From positions 1,984,001-2,048,000 of the forward strand of contig NZ_CP145263.1 in assembly GCF_040739495.1 (NCBI RefSeq): 64,000 bases of DNA, given 5' to 3'. The translations under genes were made by a program, and so were the position numbers. A model generated the notes under the pieces. The model did not search any database and had not been told where the DNA came from. It saw only the letters and a program-made list of their open reading frames with translations. This document shows, piece after piece, positions 8,393 through 18,042 of the stretch (its first letter is position 1; the number at the start of each line of letters is the position of its first letter). The DNA comes from Staphylococcus capitis subsp. capitis (GTDB lineage Bacteria; Bacillota; Bacilli; Staphylococcales; Staphylococcaceae).

Positions 8393-8607
8393 CTGATTAC
8401 ATCCTTTTCTATAAGTTGATTTTATAATATTTTATCAATTTCTTAATAGTATATTCTAGCCAAAACTATTTATTTACATAATCTTAACTTTAGCTCAATA
8501 TTTATTTCTACCCTTTATTATAAATTAATAAATATATTTTCTTCAAAAATAATGTAACAAATAGAACTTTTTAAAGTTCATGCAGTCTATCATCACTAAA
8601 TTTGAGA

Positions 8608-9447
8608 CTATTTTAAACCGCCTATACTAACCTCATCAGGATCTTTACCTTGACGAGCACCTTTATTTAAACTATCAATTTCCGCAACATCTGTTAGTTC
8701 CAAATTAAAATCTAAAATATTAAAGTTTTCTTTAATACGTTCCGGTGTCTTAGATTTAGGTATAATCAATCGATTATGAGCTAAATGCCAGCGTAAAACA
8801 ACTTGAGCAGGCGTTTTATCGTAGCGTTTCGCAATATCAACAATTGTTGAATCATCTAATAAACCTCTATTTCTCATTAGAGGCATCCATGCTGTTACCT
8901 TGATATCATGATTATCACAAAATTCTTGAACATCTTCTTGATTGAAATAAGGATGTAATTCTATTTGATTAACTTGAGGGACTACTTCCGTCTCTTCCAT
9001 TAATTTTTCCAGATGATGCTGTTTAAAGTTACAAACTCCAATAGCTTTGACTTTACCTTCATCATATAATTTTTCTAACGCTTTATAAGATTCAATGTAT
9101 AAACCATCTTTCTCACATGGCCAGTGAATTAGAAATAAATCAATATAATCTAAACCTAAGTTTTCTAAAGACTGATTAAAATATTCAATCGTGTTATCAT
9201 ATCCTTGATAATCATTCCACAATTTAGATGTAATAAATAAATCTTCTCTATCTACTCCTGAATTTTGTAAAGCTTTACCTAAAGCAACTTCGTTACCATA
9301 AAAATATGCAGTATCAAAAGCTCGATAACCTGTTTCTATTGCCGTATTCACTACATTCTCCATATCTTCATCAGTAATTTTATAAACACCTAACCCAATT
9401 GAAGGCATTGGATAACCATTGTTTAAAACTTGAGTATCATTTACCAT
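8608..9447 (-). CDS. Aldo-keto reductase
   Basis: NAD(P)H-dependent oxidoreductase of the AKR superfamily, 279 residues, full length. The catalytic residues are seen as Asp in GYRAFDTAYFYGNE (Asp and Tyr), Lys in ITSKLWN and His in LIHWP. The C-terminal IIPKSKTPERIKEN segment binds the cofactor phosphate. The physiological substrate cannot be read from sequence; 2,5-diketogluconate reductase or methylglyoxal reductase annotations are common for this subgroup. The gene stands alone with its own AGGAGA ribosome site. Confidence 0.9.
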   Translation of the reverse strand: MVNDTQVLNNGYPMPSIGLGVYKITDEDMENVVNTAIETGYRAFDTAYFYGNEVALGKALQNSGVDREDLFITSKLWNDYQGYDNTIEYFNQSLENLGLDYIDLFLIHWPCEKDGLYIESYKALEKLYDEGKVKAIGVCNFKQHHLEKLMEETEVVPQVNQIELHPYFNQEDVQEFCDNHDIKVTAWMPLMRNRGLLDDSTIVDIAKRYDKTPAQVVLRWHLAHNRLIIPKSKTPERIKENFNILDFNLELTDVAEIDSLNKGARQGKDPDEVSIGGLK

Positions 9448-9825
9448 TTATGTTTCTCTCCTTATTATCCAGTTTTTTTATAGATTCAGAACAAAAATAC
9501 AATTTGTAATATTTATTTTATTGCACTCTTCCAACTTCTATGATTTAAGGCATTTCTTTATAAAAGAGCGCCTCAATACTTGGCCTACCTATATATATGT
9601 GACTTTTAAAATTAGATAACTAATTAAAGCGTAAATTTAGTCGAATATCCTGACGTCATTACGTTTAATGATATTAAAATAATTATCTATACTCAGTATC
9701 ATTATTGCATACGTATGAGTGCAATAATAAGTTATTGGTCGTATTGTGACATTAAGGATAACTTATCGCCCATATGAGACACAAATAAAGACGCTTAAAC
9801 ATTAAGTTTAAGCGCCTTAAAACCA
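9448..9825. other. Intergenic region between aldo-keto reductase and MpfA-like gene
   Basis: It has no gene I can support. It contains a 9-bp inverted repeat ATTATTGCA (9701-9709) and TGCAATAAT (9720-9728), possibly an operator for the reductase, and the MpfA terminator at its right end. The rest is AT-rich sequence with the reductase promoter expected near 9480-9560. Confidence 0.5.
9790..9816 (-). terminator. Terminator of the MpfA-like gene
   Basis: GCGCTTAAAC pairs with GTTTAAGCG around a TTAAT loop on the minus strand, followed by TCTTTATTT. Confidence 0.75.
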
Positions 9826-11136
9826 TTATGACTCAGAATTTTCATTTTCATCTTCTTCATCTAAAGATGGTCGATTATTATTAAATTCATATTTTAAATT
9901 AATCCAAATAATTTGATGATTGTCAATTTCGGTAATAACCCAACGATCATACTCAGTATCAACATAATCGTCTTTTTGTAAATTCGTATTACGTGATTGA
10001 AGCCAGCCACCAATTGTATCTATATCTTCTGAATCTTCAAATTCGATACCATATTGTTCATTGAGGTCATCTAATAGTACACGTCCATTAATCTGGTAAG
10101 TTGTATCATCCAATTTAACAATGTCGTTTACTTCATCATCATCGAACTCATCACGAATTTCGCCAACGATTTCTTCTAAGATATCCTCCATTGTTAAGAT
10201 ACCTGCTGTACCACCATATTCATCAATGATTAAACTAATATGCACATGTTCTCTCTGCATTCTAATAAGTGCATCACTAATACGTGTAGTTTCAGAAATC
10301 ATTGGTAACTCGTGGATGTAATTCGCGATTTTTATTGGTTTGCCTGAAGCGTATTCTGTTAAAAATTCTTTAACATTTATAAATCCTTTAACATGGTCTT
10401 TATCCCCATCTTCAGTGATAGGATAACGGGTAAATTGATGTTCTTTTATCGTTTCAAGTAACTCATCCACATTAAATGGTTCATTAAGTGTCACCATTTG
10501 AGTACGTGGTACCATGATATCTTTAGCATGGCGTTCGTCAAATGAAAAGATATTCTGCATATATGCAAGCTCAGTTTGATTGATTTCTCCGCCGTTATAA
10601 CTATTATTTATAATAATTTTAATTTCTTCTTCTGACATTGCATCCGATTGAGCGTCTGGATCAAAGCCAAACATTCTTACAATCACACGTGCTGAACCAT
10701 TCATTAACCAAATTAATGGTTTCATAATATTACCGAAGTAATAAAGTGGTCTTGAATAAAGTAATGCGAGTTGTTCAGTGTGTTGAATCGCAAATGATTT
10801 AGGTGCTAATTCACCTAATACCACGTGTAAATAAGTCACTACAATAAATGATATAACAAATGAAATTGTCGTAGTTAAGGCATCAGGCAGATTTAATAAA
10901 TCGAATAGAGGATGCAATAACTTTTCAAAAGTTGGTTCCCCTAACCAACCTAAGCCTAATGACGTCACTGTAATACCTAACTGACATGCAGATAGATAGT
11001 AATCCAGATTAGCTATCATTTTTTTGACTATTTTTGCGCTTCTATTTCCTTCTTCAACTAATTGTTCAATTCGCGTTGATCTTACTTTAACAAGTGCGAA
11101 TTCAGATCCAACGAATACCGTAGTTAATGCAATCAA
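9826..11136 (-). CDS. mpfA: MpfA/CorC-HlyC family membrane protein, N-terminus frameshifted
   Basis: Membrane protein of the CNNM/CorC group, linked to magnesium export in staphylococci. The order is a DUF21 membrane domain (about residues 1-170), two CBS domains (about 195-315, with RYPIT and DEYGGTAGILTMEDILEEIVGEI) and a CorC_HlyC transporter-associated domain (about 335-420). The open frame starts at a TTG at 11136, inside the first helix. The natural N-terminus seems to begin upstream at a TTG near 11177 (METSTIISLITFFF). It is separated from the rest by a run of ten T that puts it out of frame; eleven or eight T would restore a protein of about 450 residues. See the separate homopolymer entry. 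The mpfA symbol is by position next to nagA and the reductase. Confidence 0.85.
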   Translation of the reverse strand: MIALTTVFVGSEFALVKVRSTRIEQLVEEGNRSAKIVKKMIANLDYYLSACQLGITVTSLGLGWLGEPTFEKLLHPLFDLLNLPDALTTTISFVISFIVVTYLHVVLGELAPKSFAIQHTEQLALLYSRPLYYFGNIMKPLIWLMNGSARVIVRMFGFDPDAQSDAMSEEEIKIIINNSYNGGEINQTELAYMQNIFSFDERHAKDIMVPRTQMVTLNEPFNVDELLETIKEHQFTRYPITEDGDKDHVKGFINVKEFLTEYASGKPIKIANYIHELPMISETTRISDALIRMQREHVHISLIIDEYGGTAGILTMEDILEEIVGEIRDEFDDDEVNDIVKLDDTTYQINGRVLLDDLNEQYGIEFEDSEDIDTIGGWLQSRNTNLQKDDYVDTEYDRWVITEIDNHQIIWINLKYEFNNNRPSLDEEDENENSES

Positions 11137-11144
11137 AAAAAAAA
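11135..11144 (-). repeat. T10 homopolymer interrupting the MpfA-like reading frame
   Basis: Ten consecutive T on the coding strand, between codons for ISLIT and LIALTTVFVG. With ten T the upstream frame meets TGA at once; adding one T joins it to the main frame. Such a run is prone to slipped-strand change and to sequencing error. Confidence 0.8.
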
Positions 11145-11159
11145 TGTGATTAAACTAAT

Positions 11160-11302
11160 TATGGTCGAAGTTTCCAATTAATTCCCTATTTCTAGGGATT
11201 CACCTCCATATTATATGTGTCACGCATAGGTAACACGTTTTGAAAATCATCGTTATTAAATAAGTGACGACTACATGTTAAGACCTTCCCATCGTGACAC
11301 CC
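11160..11302 (-). promoter_or_regulatory. Structured leader of the MpfA-like gene
   Basis: On the minus strand GTGTCACG (11300-11293) pairs with CGTGACAC (11224-11217), an 8-bp perfect match enclosing a second pairing of TAACA and TGTTA. GGAGGTG follows (11207-11201). The hairpin TCCCTA-gaaa-TAGGGA (11198-11183) then separates this ribosome site from the likely TTG start. A TATAAT also lies at 11207-11212 on the minus strand, so a promoter here is the alternative reading. I recognise no known riboswitch class. Confidence 0.4.
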
Positions 11303-11412
11303 CCGAAAAAAATGTAATTTCTTCTATTTTATCATATATCGTTTCTAGAATGTTAAATATAAACTCAATGCTATATTATACTCAAAACAATTGTCCTAAT
11401 CAATCAAACACA

Positions 11413-12594
11413 TTATTTTTCAAAATGATGAGGCACACCATTTTTAATAGTCGTCATTACATTACATTCATCATCTAAGATAACAATATCTGCATCTTTA
11501 CCGACCTCAATGCTACCTTTAACATCATCAATACCTAAAGCGATGGCTTGATTTAAACTAGTAACGCGCCATAAATGTTCTAAACTGTCTCCTGTGAATT
11601 TAATCAAATTATGAAGACCGTCATTCATTCTTAAGATACTGCCAGCAAGCGCGCCACTTTCTAAACGCGCTTCTTTATCTTTAACAATGACGTTTTGACC
11701 TCCTAAATCATATTCACCCTCAGGCATACCTTTTGCTCGCATCGCATCAGTAATGAGATAGCAATTCTTATTTCCTTTAAGTTGATAAGCAAGAGCGATA
11801 GAAGCAGGATGTGAATGTACACCATCAACAATCATTTCAGTTTTTAAGCCTTTATTTAACCACGCAGCGCCAAAAACACCTGGATCACGATGAGCAAATC
11901 CAGTGGCAGCATTATATAGGTGGGTAATGTGTTTAGCTCCACTCTTAACAGCTTCATTCGCCTCATCAAATGTAGCTACAGTATGACCAATTGAAAAAAT
12001 AATATTATCCTTTAATGCTTTTAATGTTTCTTGTGCCCCTTCAACTTCTGGAGCAAATGTAATGATTTTAATTAAACCATCTGCCTCTTCTTGAAAAGCA
12101 CGAATTTGAGCAGCGGAAGGACGCTGCACATATTTAGGATGTTGTGCACCTACTTTATGTTCTGAAATAAATGGTCCCTCTAGGTGAACTCCAGTTATTT
12201 CTGCTGCATTTTCAATGTCTTGATGCGCTTTATAAGTCACAATATTTTTCAAAGCTTTGTTAATATTCTCAGATGATTGAGTCATTGTTGTCGCTAAGAA
12301 GGAAGTTGTACCTTCTGATAATAATGATTCTGCTAGATGTTTAAGTCCGTCATATGAAGCATCCATTGCATCTTCACCATATCCACCATGTATATGTATA
12401 TCTATAAATCCAGGTAAAATATGTTGGCCTTTAGCATCTAAGAATTGAATTGACCCATTAGCATCTGCCGCTTCCTTTTGAAAATGCCCTGATCCTACGC
12501 TTAAAATTTTGCCATCTTTAATATGAATGAAACCTTTATCGATAGTTTGTTCCTCTGTGTATATTTTCCCATTCGTGATTACAAATTCTGACAT
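11413..12594 (-). CDS. nagA: N-acetylglucosamine-6-phosphate deacetylase NagA
   Basis: Hydrolyses GlcNAc-6-phosphate to glucosamine-6-phosphate and acetate in amino sugar use and cell wall recycling. The 393 residues form an amidohydrolase barrel: metal-site HIHGGYGEDAMD near 59, Glu in HLEGPFIS, His in SIGHTVA, His in THLYNA, DGVHSHP, and the catalytic Asp in LITDAMRAKG. Full length, ATG start. It lies downstream of fruA on the same strand but is separated by a hairpin, so it probably has its own promoter. No nagB is in the window. Confidence 0.95.
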   Translation of the reverse strand: MSEFVITNGKIYTEEQTIDKGFIHIKDGKILSVGSGHFQKEAADANGSIQFLDAKGQHILPGFIDIHIHGGYGEDAMDASYDGLKHLAESLLSEGTTSFLATTMTQSSENINKALKNIVTYKAHQDIENAAEITGVHLEGPFISEHKVGAQHPKYVQRPSAAQIRAFQEEADGLIKIITFAPEVEGAQETLKALKDNIIFSIGHTVATFDEANEAVKSGAKHITHLYNAATGFAHRDPGVFGAAWLNKGLKTEMIVDGVHSHPASIALAYQLKGNKNCYLITDAMRAKGMPEGEYDLGGQNVIVKDKEARLESGALAGSILRMNDGLHNLIKFTGDSLEHLWRVTSLNQAIALGIDDVKGSIEVGKDADIVILDDECNVMTTIKNGVPHHFEK

Positions 12595-12743
12595 ACTTCA
12601 AACCTTCTTTTCTTTATATTGTCATATTGTTATTCAGCTATTTTATTATATCTTTATTAGCGTCTCTTATCATTCATTTCTATATATATCCCATACCTAT
12701 CTTTAGTAATATTTATCTATTTTTCACAACATATGCATGATAA

Positions 12744-12780
12744 AAGCCCTTGCCGAACAAAGATGTTCTAGCAAGAGCTT
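12744..12780 (-). terminator. Terminator of the fru operon
   Basis: AAGCTCTTGC pairs with GCAAGGGCTT on the minus strand, then TTTATCA. It separates fruA from nagA. Confidence 0.7.
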
Positions 12781-12793
12781 CTCACAATTTATA

Positions 12794-14775
12794 TTATTCA
12801 TCCATAGCTTTAGAAGCTTGAATTTCATTTTTAGTTACTTTAGGTTTTAAGAAACCGTATAATAATGCTGAAACTATCGTACCTACAACTAATGCAAGTA
12901 TAGTTTGTAGAACGTGGCTGAAGTCTGTTGCAAGAATTACGATAATACCACCATGTGGCGCATTAATTCGAGAACCTAGACCTAATGCAATTGCACCTGC
13001 AAGTCCTGAACCTACCATCATTGATGGAATAACACGTAATGGGTCAGCAGCAGCAAAAGGAATTGCACCTTCAGTAATGAATGATAATCCCATTACATAG
13101 TTAGGTACGATTGAACCTCTTTGTTCTTTCGTAAATTTCTTTCTAAAGATTATCATTGTTGTAGCAATAGCTAGTGGTGGAATCATACCACCAATCATAG
13201 CTGCTGTGATTGGCGCAGCATTTCCTTCAGTTAATGCAGCAGTTGCGAATACATAAGCAGCTTTATTGAATGGTCCACCCATATCAATTGCCATCATAGC
13301 ACCTACAACTAGTCCAAGTAACATGATGTTTGAACCTGATAGATTATTTAAACCATTTAATAATAAATGATTTAGCCATGAAGCTGGAGGGTTGAATACA
13401 TATACCATTAATAGACCAGTAATTGTTACAGAAAGCACTGGATAAATTAAAGTTGGTTTTAGACCTTCTACTGCTTGTGGTAATTTACGTGTAATATATT
13501 TTATTCCTTGAGTTAAGTAACCTGCTAAGAAACCTGCAATAATACCACCTATAAATCCTGAACCACCTGATATCGCTAGCATACCACCAACTAGACCTGC
13601 AGCGAAACCTGGTTTATCTGAGATACTACGAGAGATGAAACCTGCTAGAACTGGAATAATTAATGCGAAGGCACTATTTTTACCAATATTCCATAATTGT
13701 TCAGCAAACGCATTGTGCTCAGAACTTTTAGGATCAAATGAATTTGGACCAAATAAGAATACGATTGCCATTAAAATACCACCAGCAATTACAAGTGGTA
13801 ACATATTTGAAACACCATTCATCAAGTGTTTATAGAATGCTTTACCAGGGCTAAGTTTCTCTTCGTTTTTATCCTCAATACCTTTAGCACTATCTCCACG
13901 AGCAACAAATGGTTTGCGACTAGTGTCAAATGCAGTGTTAATTAATTCTTCAGGACGTTTTATTCCGTCAGCTACTGGCACTTCAACAACATTCTTACCG
14001 TCAAAGCGATCAGTCTCAACATGAACGTCTGCCGCAACAATAATACCAGTTGCACGCTCAATATCTTGTTCAGTTAAATGGTTTTTAATACCACTTGAAC
14101 CATTAGTTTCCACTTTAATTTTAACATCCATTTTTTCAGCTTGTTTTTTAAAGCATCTCGTGCCATGTACGTATGTGCGATACCTGTTGGACAAGCAGTG
14201 ACAGCTAGAACATATGGCTCATTACTATCATTAGCACTATCACTTGCTGAGGAACCCGCTACAGCACCTACGGCATTTGCTTCATTTTCTTGTGCTTCTG
14301 CTTCTTCCTCTTTAGTAGCTTCATCATCCGCTTCATCAATTATTTGTAATACCTTTTCAGGAGATTCAGCATTAATTAGCTTCTCACGTACATTTTCATC
14401 CATTAAAATGCCTGAAAGTTTAGCAAGCGCATCTAAATGAGTCTGTGCGCCACCTTCTGGAGCAGCAATCATAAAGAATAAATGTGCAGGTTGCATATCT
14501 AAACTTTGATAGTCTACACCTTCTTTAGATTTCCCAAATGCTATTGCAGGAGATTTTACAGCTGCTACTTTCGCGTGAGGAATCGCAATTCCTTCACCAA
14601 TTCCTGTTGTACTTTGTGATTCACGATTATGAATAGCTTCTTTAAATGAAGCAACATTACTAAGTTTTCCTGCTTTATCTAATTGATTGACTAATGCTTC
14701 AATCACGCCGTTTTTATCTGAAGCAGATAAATCCATTGCAATTGTATCTTTAGTTAATAATTCTGTGATTCTCAT
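12794..14775 (-). pseudogene. fruA: Fructose PTS EIIABC (FruA), frameshifted in an A run
   Basis: Fructose-specific phosphotransferase permease. The first frame (14775 to 14074) gives EIIA, with the phospho-His in IAIPHAK, an acidic linker, and the start of EIIB with the phospho-Cys motif AVTACPTGIAHTYMA. At DALKNKLKK it leaves frame. The second frame (from 14194 down to 12794) continues EIIB (KKQAEKMDVKIKVETNG) and then EIIC, a hydrophobic channel domain of about 330 residues. The coding-strand run is A6 at 14149-14144; A7 would join both parts into one protein of about 660 residues. The lesion lies in EIIB, so no functional single polypeptide is made unless the run is misread. A sequencing error in a homopolymer is the simple alternative. 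Confidence 0.85.
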
Positions 14776-14780
14776 TTAAT

Positions 14781-15701
14781 TCACTCCCCATCAAGTACAG
14801 AAACCGTAACTTGAGATTTAATTTTTTCTATAGCATCCCTAGTTGCTAAATCTTCTTCAAAAGCAGTTGCTGTTCCAGAAGCTACTGCTTGTTTAAAAGC
14901 ATCTTGGATAGATAACCCTGATTCTAAACCTGCGACCATTCCAGCAACAGTACTATCTCCAGAGCCTACAGTATTGATGACTTTACCTTGTGGATTCACA
15001 GCTTTGATACTTTGTTGTTCATCTACATAAACAGCTCCATCGCCACCTAACGAAATGATAACGGATTGTGCACCTTTTTTAAGAATTTCTTTACCGTATT
15101 TAACTACATCCTGGTCACTTGATACCGTCGTATTGAACATGACTTCAAGCTCGTCTTTGTTTGGTTTAATAAATAATGGCTGATACGGTAATACTGTTTC
15201 AACTAAATCTTTTTCAGCATCTACCACAAGCTTTGCGCCAGTGTTTTTAGTTATTTCAGCAATTTGAGCATAAGCATCACTTGGAATACTATTTGGAACG
15301 CTACCTGCTACAATCACTGTATCTTTATTTGTCGTGTTTTTAATTTGTGTTAACAGAGCTTGAAATTGATCTTGTGTCACCTTTGGACCTGGTGCATTAA
15401 TTTCAGTCTCTTGACCTGATTTGAGTTTTACATTAATACGAGTATCTTCATCTACTTCAATAAAATCTGTATGAATCTTACTTTCTTCTAAAGTTTTTGA
15501 TATAAATTCTCCAGGAAAGCCACCTGCAAAACCAAGTGCAGTTGAATCAACATCTAGAGTTTTAAGTACTCTTGAAACATTTATCCCTTTCCCACCTGCA
15601 AATTTATACGTTTCTTTCGCTCTATTTAATCCTTTTAATTCAAAACCATCTGTAAACATGATGTAATCAATTGAGGGATTAAATGTAACTGTATATATCA
15701 T
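14781..15701 (-). CDS. fruK: 1-phosphofructokinase FruK (FruB)
   Basis: PfkB-family kinase that phosphorylates fructose 1-phosphate, the product of FruA import, to fructose 1,6-bisphosphate. The 306 residues include the substrate-site GGKGINVSRVL near 37 and the ATP-site NTVGSGDSTVAGMVAG near 243, with the catalytic Asp. It is intact. Its start overlaps the fruR stop by four bases, and fruA begins five bases after its end, giving the operon fruR-fruK-fruA. Tagatose-6-phosphate kinase is the related alternative; the fru context decides. Confidence 0.94.
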   Translation of the reverse strand: MIYTVTFNPSIDYIMFTDGFELKGLNRAKETYKFAGGKGINVSRVLKTLDVDSTALGFAGGFPGEFISKTLEESKIHTDFIEVDEDTRINVKLKSGQETEINAPGPKVTQDQFQALLTQIKNTTNKDTVIVAGSVPNSIPSDAYAQIAEITKNTGAKLVVDAEKDLVETVLPYQPLFIKPNKDELEVMFNTTVSSDQDVVKYGKEILKKGAQSVIISLGGDGAVYVDEQQSIKAVNPQGKVINTVGSGDSTVAGMVAGLESGLSIQDAFKQAVASGTATAFEEDLATRDAIEKIKSQVTVSVLDGE

Positions 15702-16456
15702 GATTGTCCTCCTAAAAAATGATATTGGTTAGTGTACGCTTCAGTGACTTTATTTTTGAACGCCTTTTGTGAAGTAATGATTTTAATACCATCTAGCATT
15801 GGCACTCTTGCAAAATATACCTGATCAAATTTCGTTTGATCGACGAGTACATATTTCTCATTAGATAGCTTCATCGCTGTTTCTTTAATCAAAGCTTCTT
15901 GTTCATCTGGTGTTGTAAAACCATACTTCAAATCCATACCGTTCATTCCAATGAACGCCCGATCGAAACAATACCTTCTCAATGTTTCCAATGCATTTGC
16001 ACCAACAGTTGCCATTGTTGTCTCTTTCACCTGTCCACCAATCATTAAAGTTTTAATCCCATTCTTTAATAACTGTTCCACATGTGTCATACCGTTCGTC
16101 ACAACAATGATATCTCTCGCATCGATATATTGAATCATTTCAAACGTAGATGAACCTGCATCTAGGAAAATGCATTCGTTGTCTTTTATTTCCTGAGCGG
16201 CTCGTTTACCAATTTCTTGTTTTTCTCGTAAGTTCTGAGTCAATTTCTCAGTCAACCCAGGTTCTACTACACGATTTTGGTTAAGCGTTGCACCACCATG
16301 AACACGTTGTAATTTACCTATCTTTTGTAATTTGGATAAATCCCTTCTAATTGTTGAAGCACTACAACCCGTTCTATCAATTAATTCTTGGAGTGTTAAA
16401 AAATCTTTTTTAGCTAATTCTTGCAATATTAAATCATGACGTTTTTCTGAAATCAT
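15698..16456 (-). CDS. fruR: DeoR-family fructose operon repressor FruR
   Basis: Transcription repressor of the fru operon, probably released by fructose 1-phosphate (family knowledge). The winged helix (ISEKRHDLILQELAKKDFLTLQELIDRTGCSASTIRRDLSKL) is at the N-terminus, followed by the DeoR sugar-phosphate sensor domain with LDAGSSTFEMI and IGGQVKETTMATVGA. The ATG at 16456 is chosen because GGGGTG lies six bases before it; an in-frame GTG at 16465 overlaps that site. First gene of the operon. Confidence 0.92.
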   Translation of the reverse strand: MISEKRHDLILQELAKKDFLTLQELIDRTGCSASTIRRDLSKLQKIGKLQRVHGGATLNQNRVVEPGLTEKLTQNLREKQEIGKRAAQEIKDNECIFLDAGSSTFEMIQYIDARDIIVVTNGMTHVEQLLKNGIKTLMIGGQVKETTMATVGANALETLRRYCFDRAFIGMNGMDLKYGFTTPDEQEALIKETAMKLSNEKYVLVDQTKFDQVYFARVPMLDGIKIITSQKAFKNKVTEAYTNQYHFLGGQS

Positions 16457-16558
16457 TTTTATCACCCCATCTCAATTATCATTATAATGAGTACGCTTAC
16501 ATTTTTCAATCATAAATTATCAAAATCAATCAAAAACATTCACTATGTGACAAAAATA

Positions 16559-16584
16559 AAAACATCTAAATTAATAGATGTTTT
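16559..16584 (-). terminator. Terminator of ybaK
   Basis: AAAACATCTA and TAGATGTTTT form a perfect stem around TTAATT; on the minus strand it is followed by TATTTTTG. Confidence 0.75.
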
Positions 16585-16676
16585 ATATATAGCCGATGCT
16601 ATACTATCAGTACAGCAATTAAACATGAATAATCTATTCATTCAAAACCAATCATATGTATTACACATTAATTTGT

Positions 16677-17159
16677 CTATTCGTGTGTAATATGTGCCAA
16701 TTGCGCTTGAGTCATCTCTACAAGATCATCTACTTGGATGATGATTTGCATACCACGTTGACCACCACTAACATATACTTTGTCTAAGTTTTTCGCAGAA
16801 GCATCAATTGTTGTTTGAAATAGATGTTTCATACCTATAGGTGAACAACCACCCCTCACATAGCCAGTAACTTGTTTAAGTTGATCCAATGGCATTAATT
16901 GAAGTTTTTTCTCGTTGACCACATGAGCCGCTTCCTTCATATCTAATGATGCATTTACCGGAATCACAAAAACGAAATGACCATGATTCGCGTTTTCTAA
17001 TACAAGCGTTTTATAGACTTCTTCAACATTTGCACCAACCAATTTAGCAATTTGTTCACCATGTTGGTGTTTATCAGTGACTTCATAGGTATTCATGCCA
17101 TACTTAATTTTAGCGCGGTCCAGCATGCGCATCGCATTTGTTTTTTTACTTTTAGCCAT
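16677..17159 (-). CDS. ybaK: YbaK/EbsC-type Cys-tRNA(Pro) deacylase
   Basis: Trans-editing factor that hydrolyses mischarged Cys-tRNA(Pro), acting in the cytoplasm. The YbaK domain fills the 160 residues: KTLVLENANHGHFVFVIP, the key Lys/Ser region GYVRGGCSPIGMKHLF, and YVSGGQRGMQIII. The ATG at 17159 is chosen for the GAGGGTGG ribosome site; a longer in-frame start at 17192 would add 11 residues unlike the family. It is a single gene with its own terminator. Confidence 0.9.
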   Translation of the reverse strand: MAKSKKTNAMRMLDRAKIKYGMNTYEVTDKHQHGEQIAKLVGANVEEVYKTLVLENANHGHFVFVIPVNASLDMKEAAHVVNEKKLQLMPLDQLKQVTGYVRGGCSPIGMKHLFQTTIDASAKNLDKVYVSGGQRGMQIIIQVDDLVEMTQAQLAHITHE

Positions 17160-17262
17160 CTTTCCACCCTCAATATTATAGCTTTTATTCAATATTTATT
17201 TTAACATGCCACCATCCATTTCTATGACTTAATAGCATTTAAATGTATTCTATATACATAAA

Positions 17263-17298
17263 AATTCACTCTTTCTATGTACTTTAAAAGAGTGAATT
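17263..17298 (-). terminator. Terminator after the small anchored protein gene
   Basis: AATTCACTCTTT and AAGAGTGAATT form a stem; on the minus strand it is followed by TTTTATG. Confidence 0.75.
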
Positions 17299-17299
17299 G

Positions 17300-17791
17300 C
17301 TATTGCGAATTAGATTGTTCAGTATTTACATGGCCATATTCATCTACTGAAATATTTGTATGTTGTCTACCATTAACATCTGAGAATGAATATTTAGCTG
17401 TCGGTGATTTACTTTGCATATGGTCAATTTTATAATTGTTTTTCATATGATGGTCTGCGTAGTTTAAAGCAATCACGTTACATTCTTGTGGTGTGAAATT
17501 ATAAGATGTTTGGTTATTTGTTGTTTTTTTATTGTATTTATTATTCGTTATCTCATTGTCTTTATCATTTTTATCTTTTTCGGATGCCTTAGCCGTATAG
17601 TTTGAATGTAAATTGAAAGTGTCTTCAATGTAAGAAACTTTATTCACTTTTGAAAATGTGCATATCGTTTGATGTACTTTTGCTAAAGCATTTTGGTTTG
17701 TAGCTAGGAAAATCAATCCTACTAAACAAATTGATAGTATTACGGCTACAACACTCAATAATAAATTTTTCAAATTCATCCCCTTACCCAC
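17300..17791 (-). CDS. Small membrane-anchored or secreted protein, unknown function
   Basis: I do not recognise the family. The 163-residue product has one strong N-terminal hydrophobic helix (about residues 10-32) without a clear lipobox or AXA site. A Lys/Asn-rich linker (about 70-95) and a C-terminal domain follow (FTPQECNVIALNYADHHMK to DVNGRQHTNISVDEYGHV). The start is either GTG at 17791 or ATG at 17779; the GGGTAAGGGG before the ATG could serve as ribosome site. It has its own terminator and is monocistronic. Confidence 0.7.
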   Translation of the reverse strand: MGKGMNLKNLLLSVVAVILSICLVGLIFLATNQNALAKVHQTICTFSKVNKVSYIEDTFNLHSNYTAKASEKDKNDKDNEITNNKYNKKTTNNQTSYNFTPQECNVIALNYADHHMKNNYKIDHMQSKSPTAKYSFSDVNGRQHTNISVDEYGHVNTEQSNSQ

Positions 17792-17983
17792 ATTTCTCTT
17801 AAGATTTTCATCTATCTTAACATATTAATTTTTGAAAAAAGATATGTAGGTTACAATTTAAATAGATTGTAATATTTGTAACATTAGTATTAACGAAGTT
17901 GTTACTTTTGTCACATAAAAGACGCATGTCATATATATAAGAAATTTAAAATTTACGGTTCTTAACGTCTTAAAAATAAGAAA

Positions 17984-18022
17984 ACACTCTAAATTGTACG
18001 TTTTTTCGTAATTTTTAGAGCG
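17984..18022 (-). terminator. Terminator of norA
   Basis: CGCTCTAAAAA and TTTAGAGTG pair on the minus strand around a long loop, followed by TTTTCTTATTTT. Confidence 0.7.
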
Positions 18023-18042
18023 TTACCTTATTTATACTAATA

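Noticed and set aside
12794..14775. Two separate natural genes (EIIAB and EIIBC) instead of a frameshifted fruA
   Set aside because: EIIB would be cut in its middle and the second part has no ribosome site; one base in an A run restores the usual fused protein.
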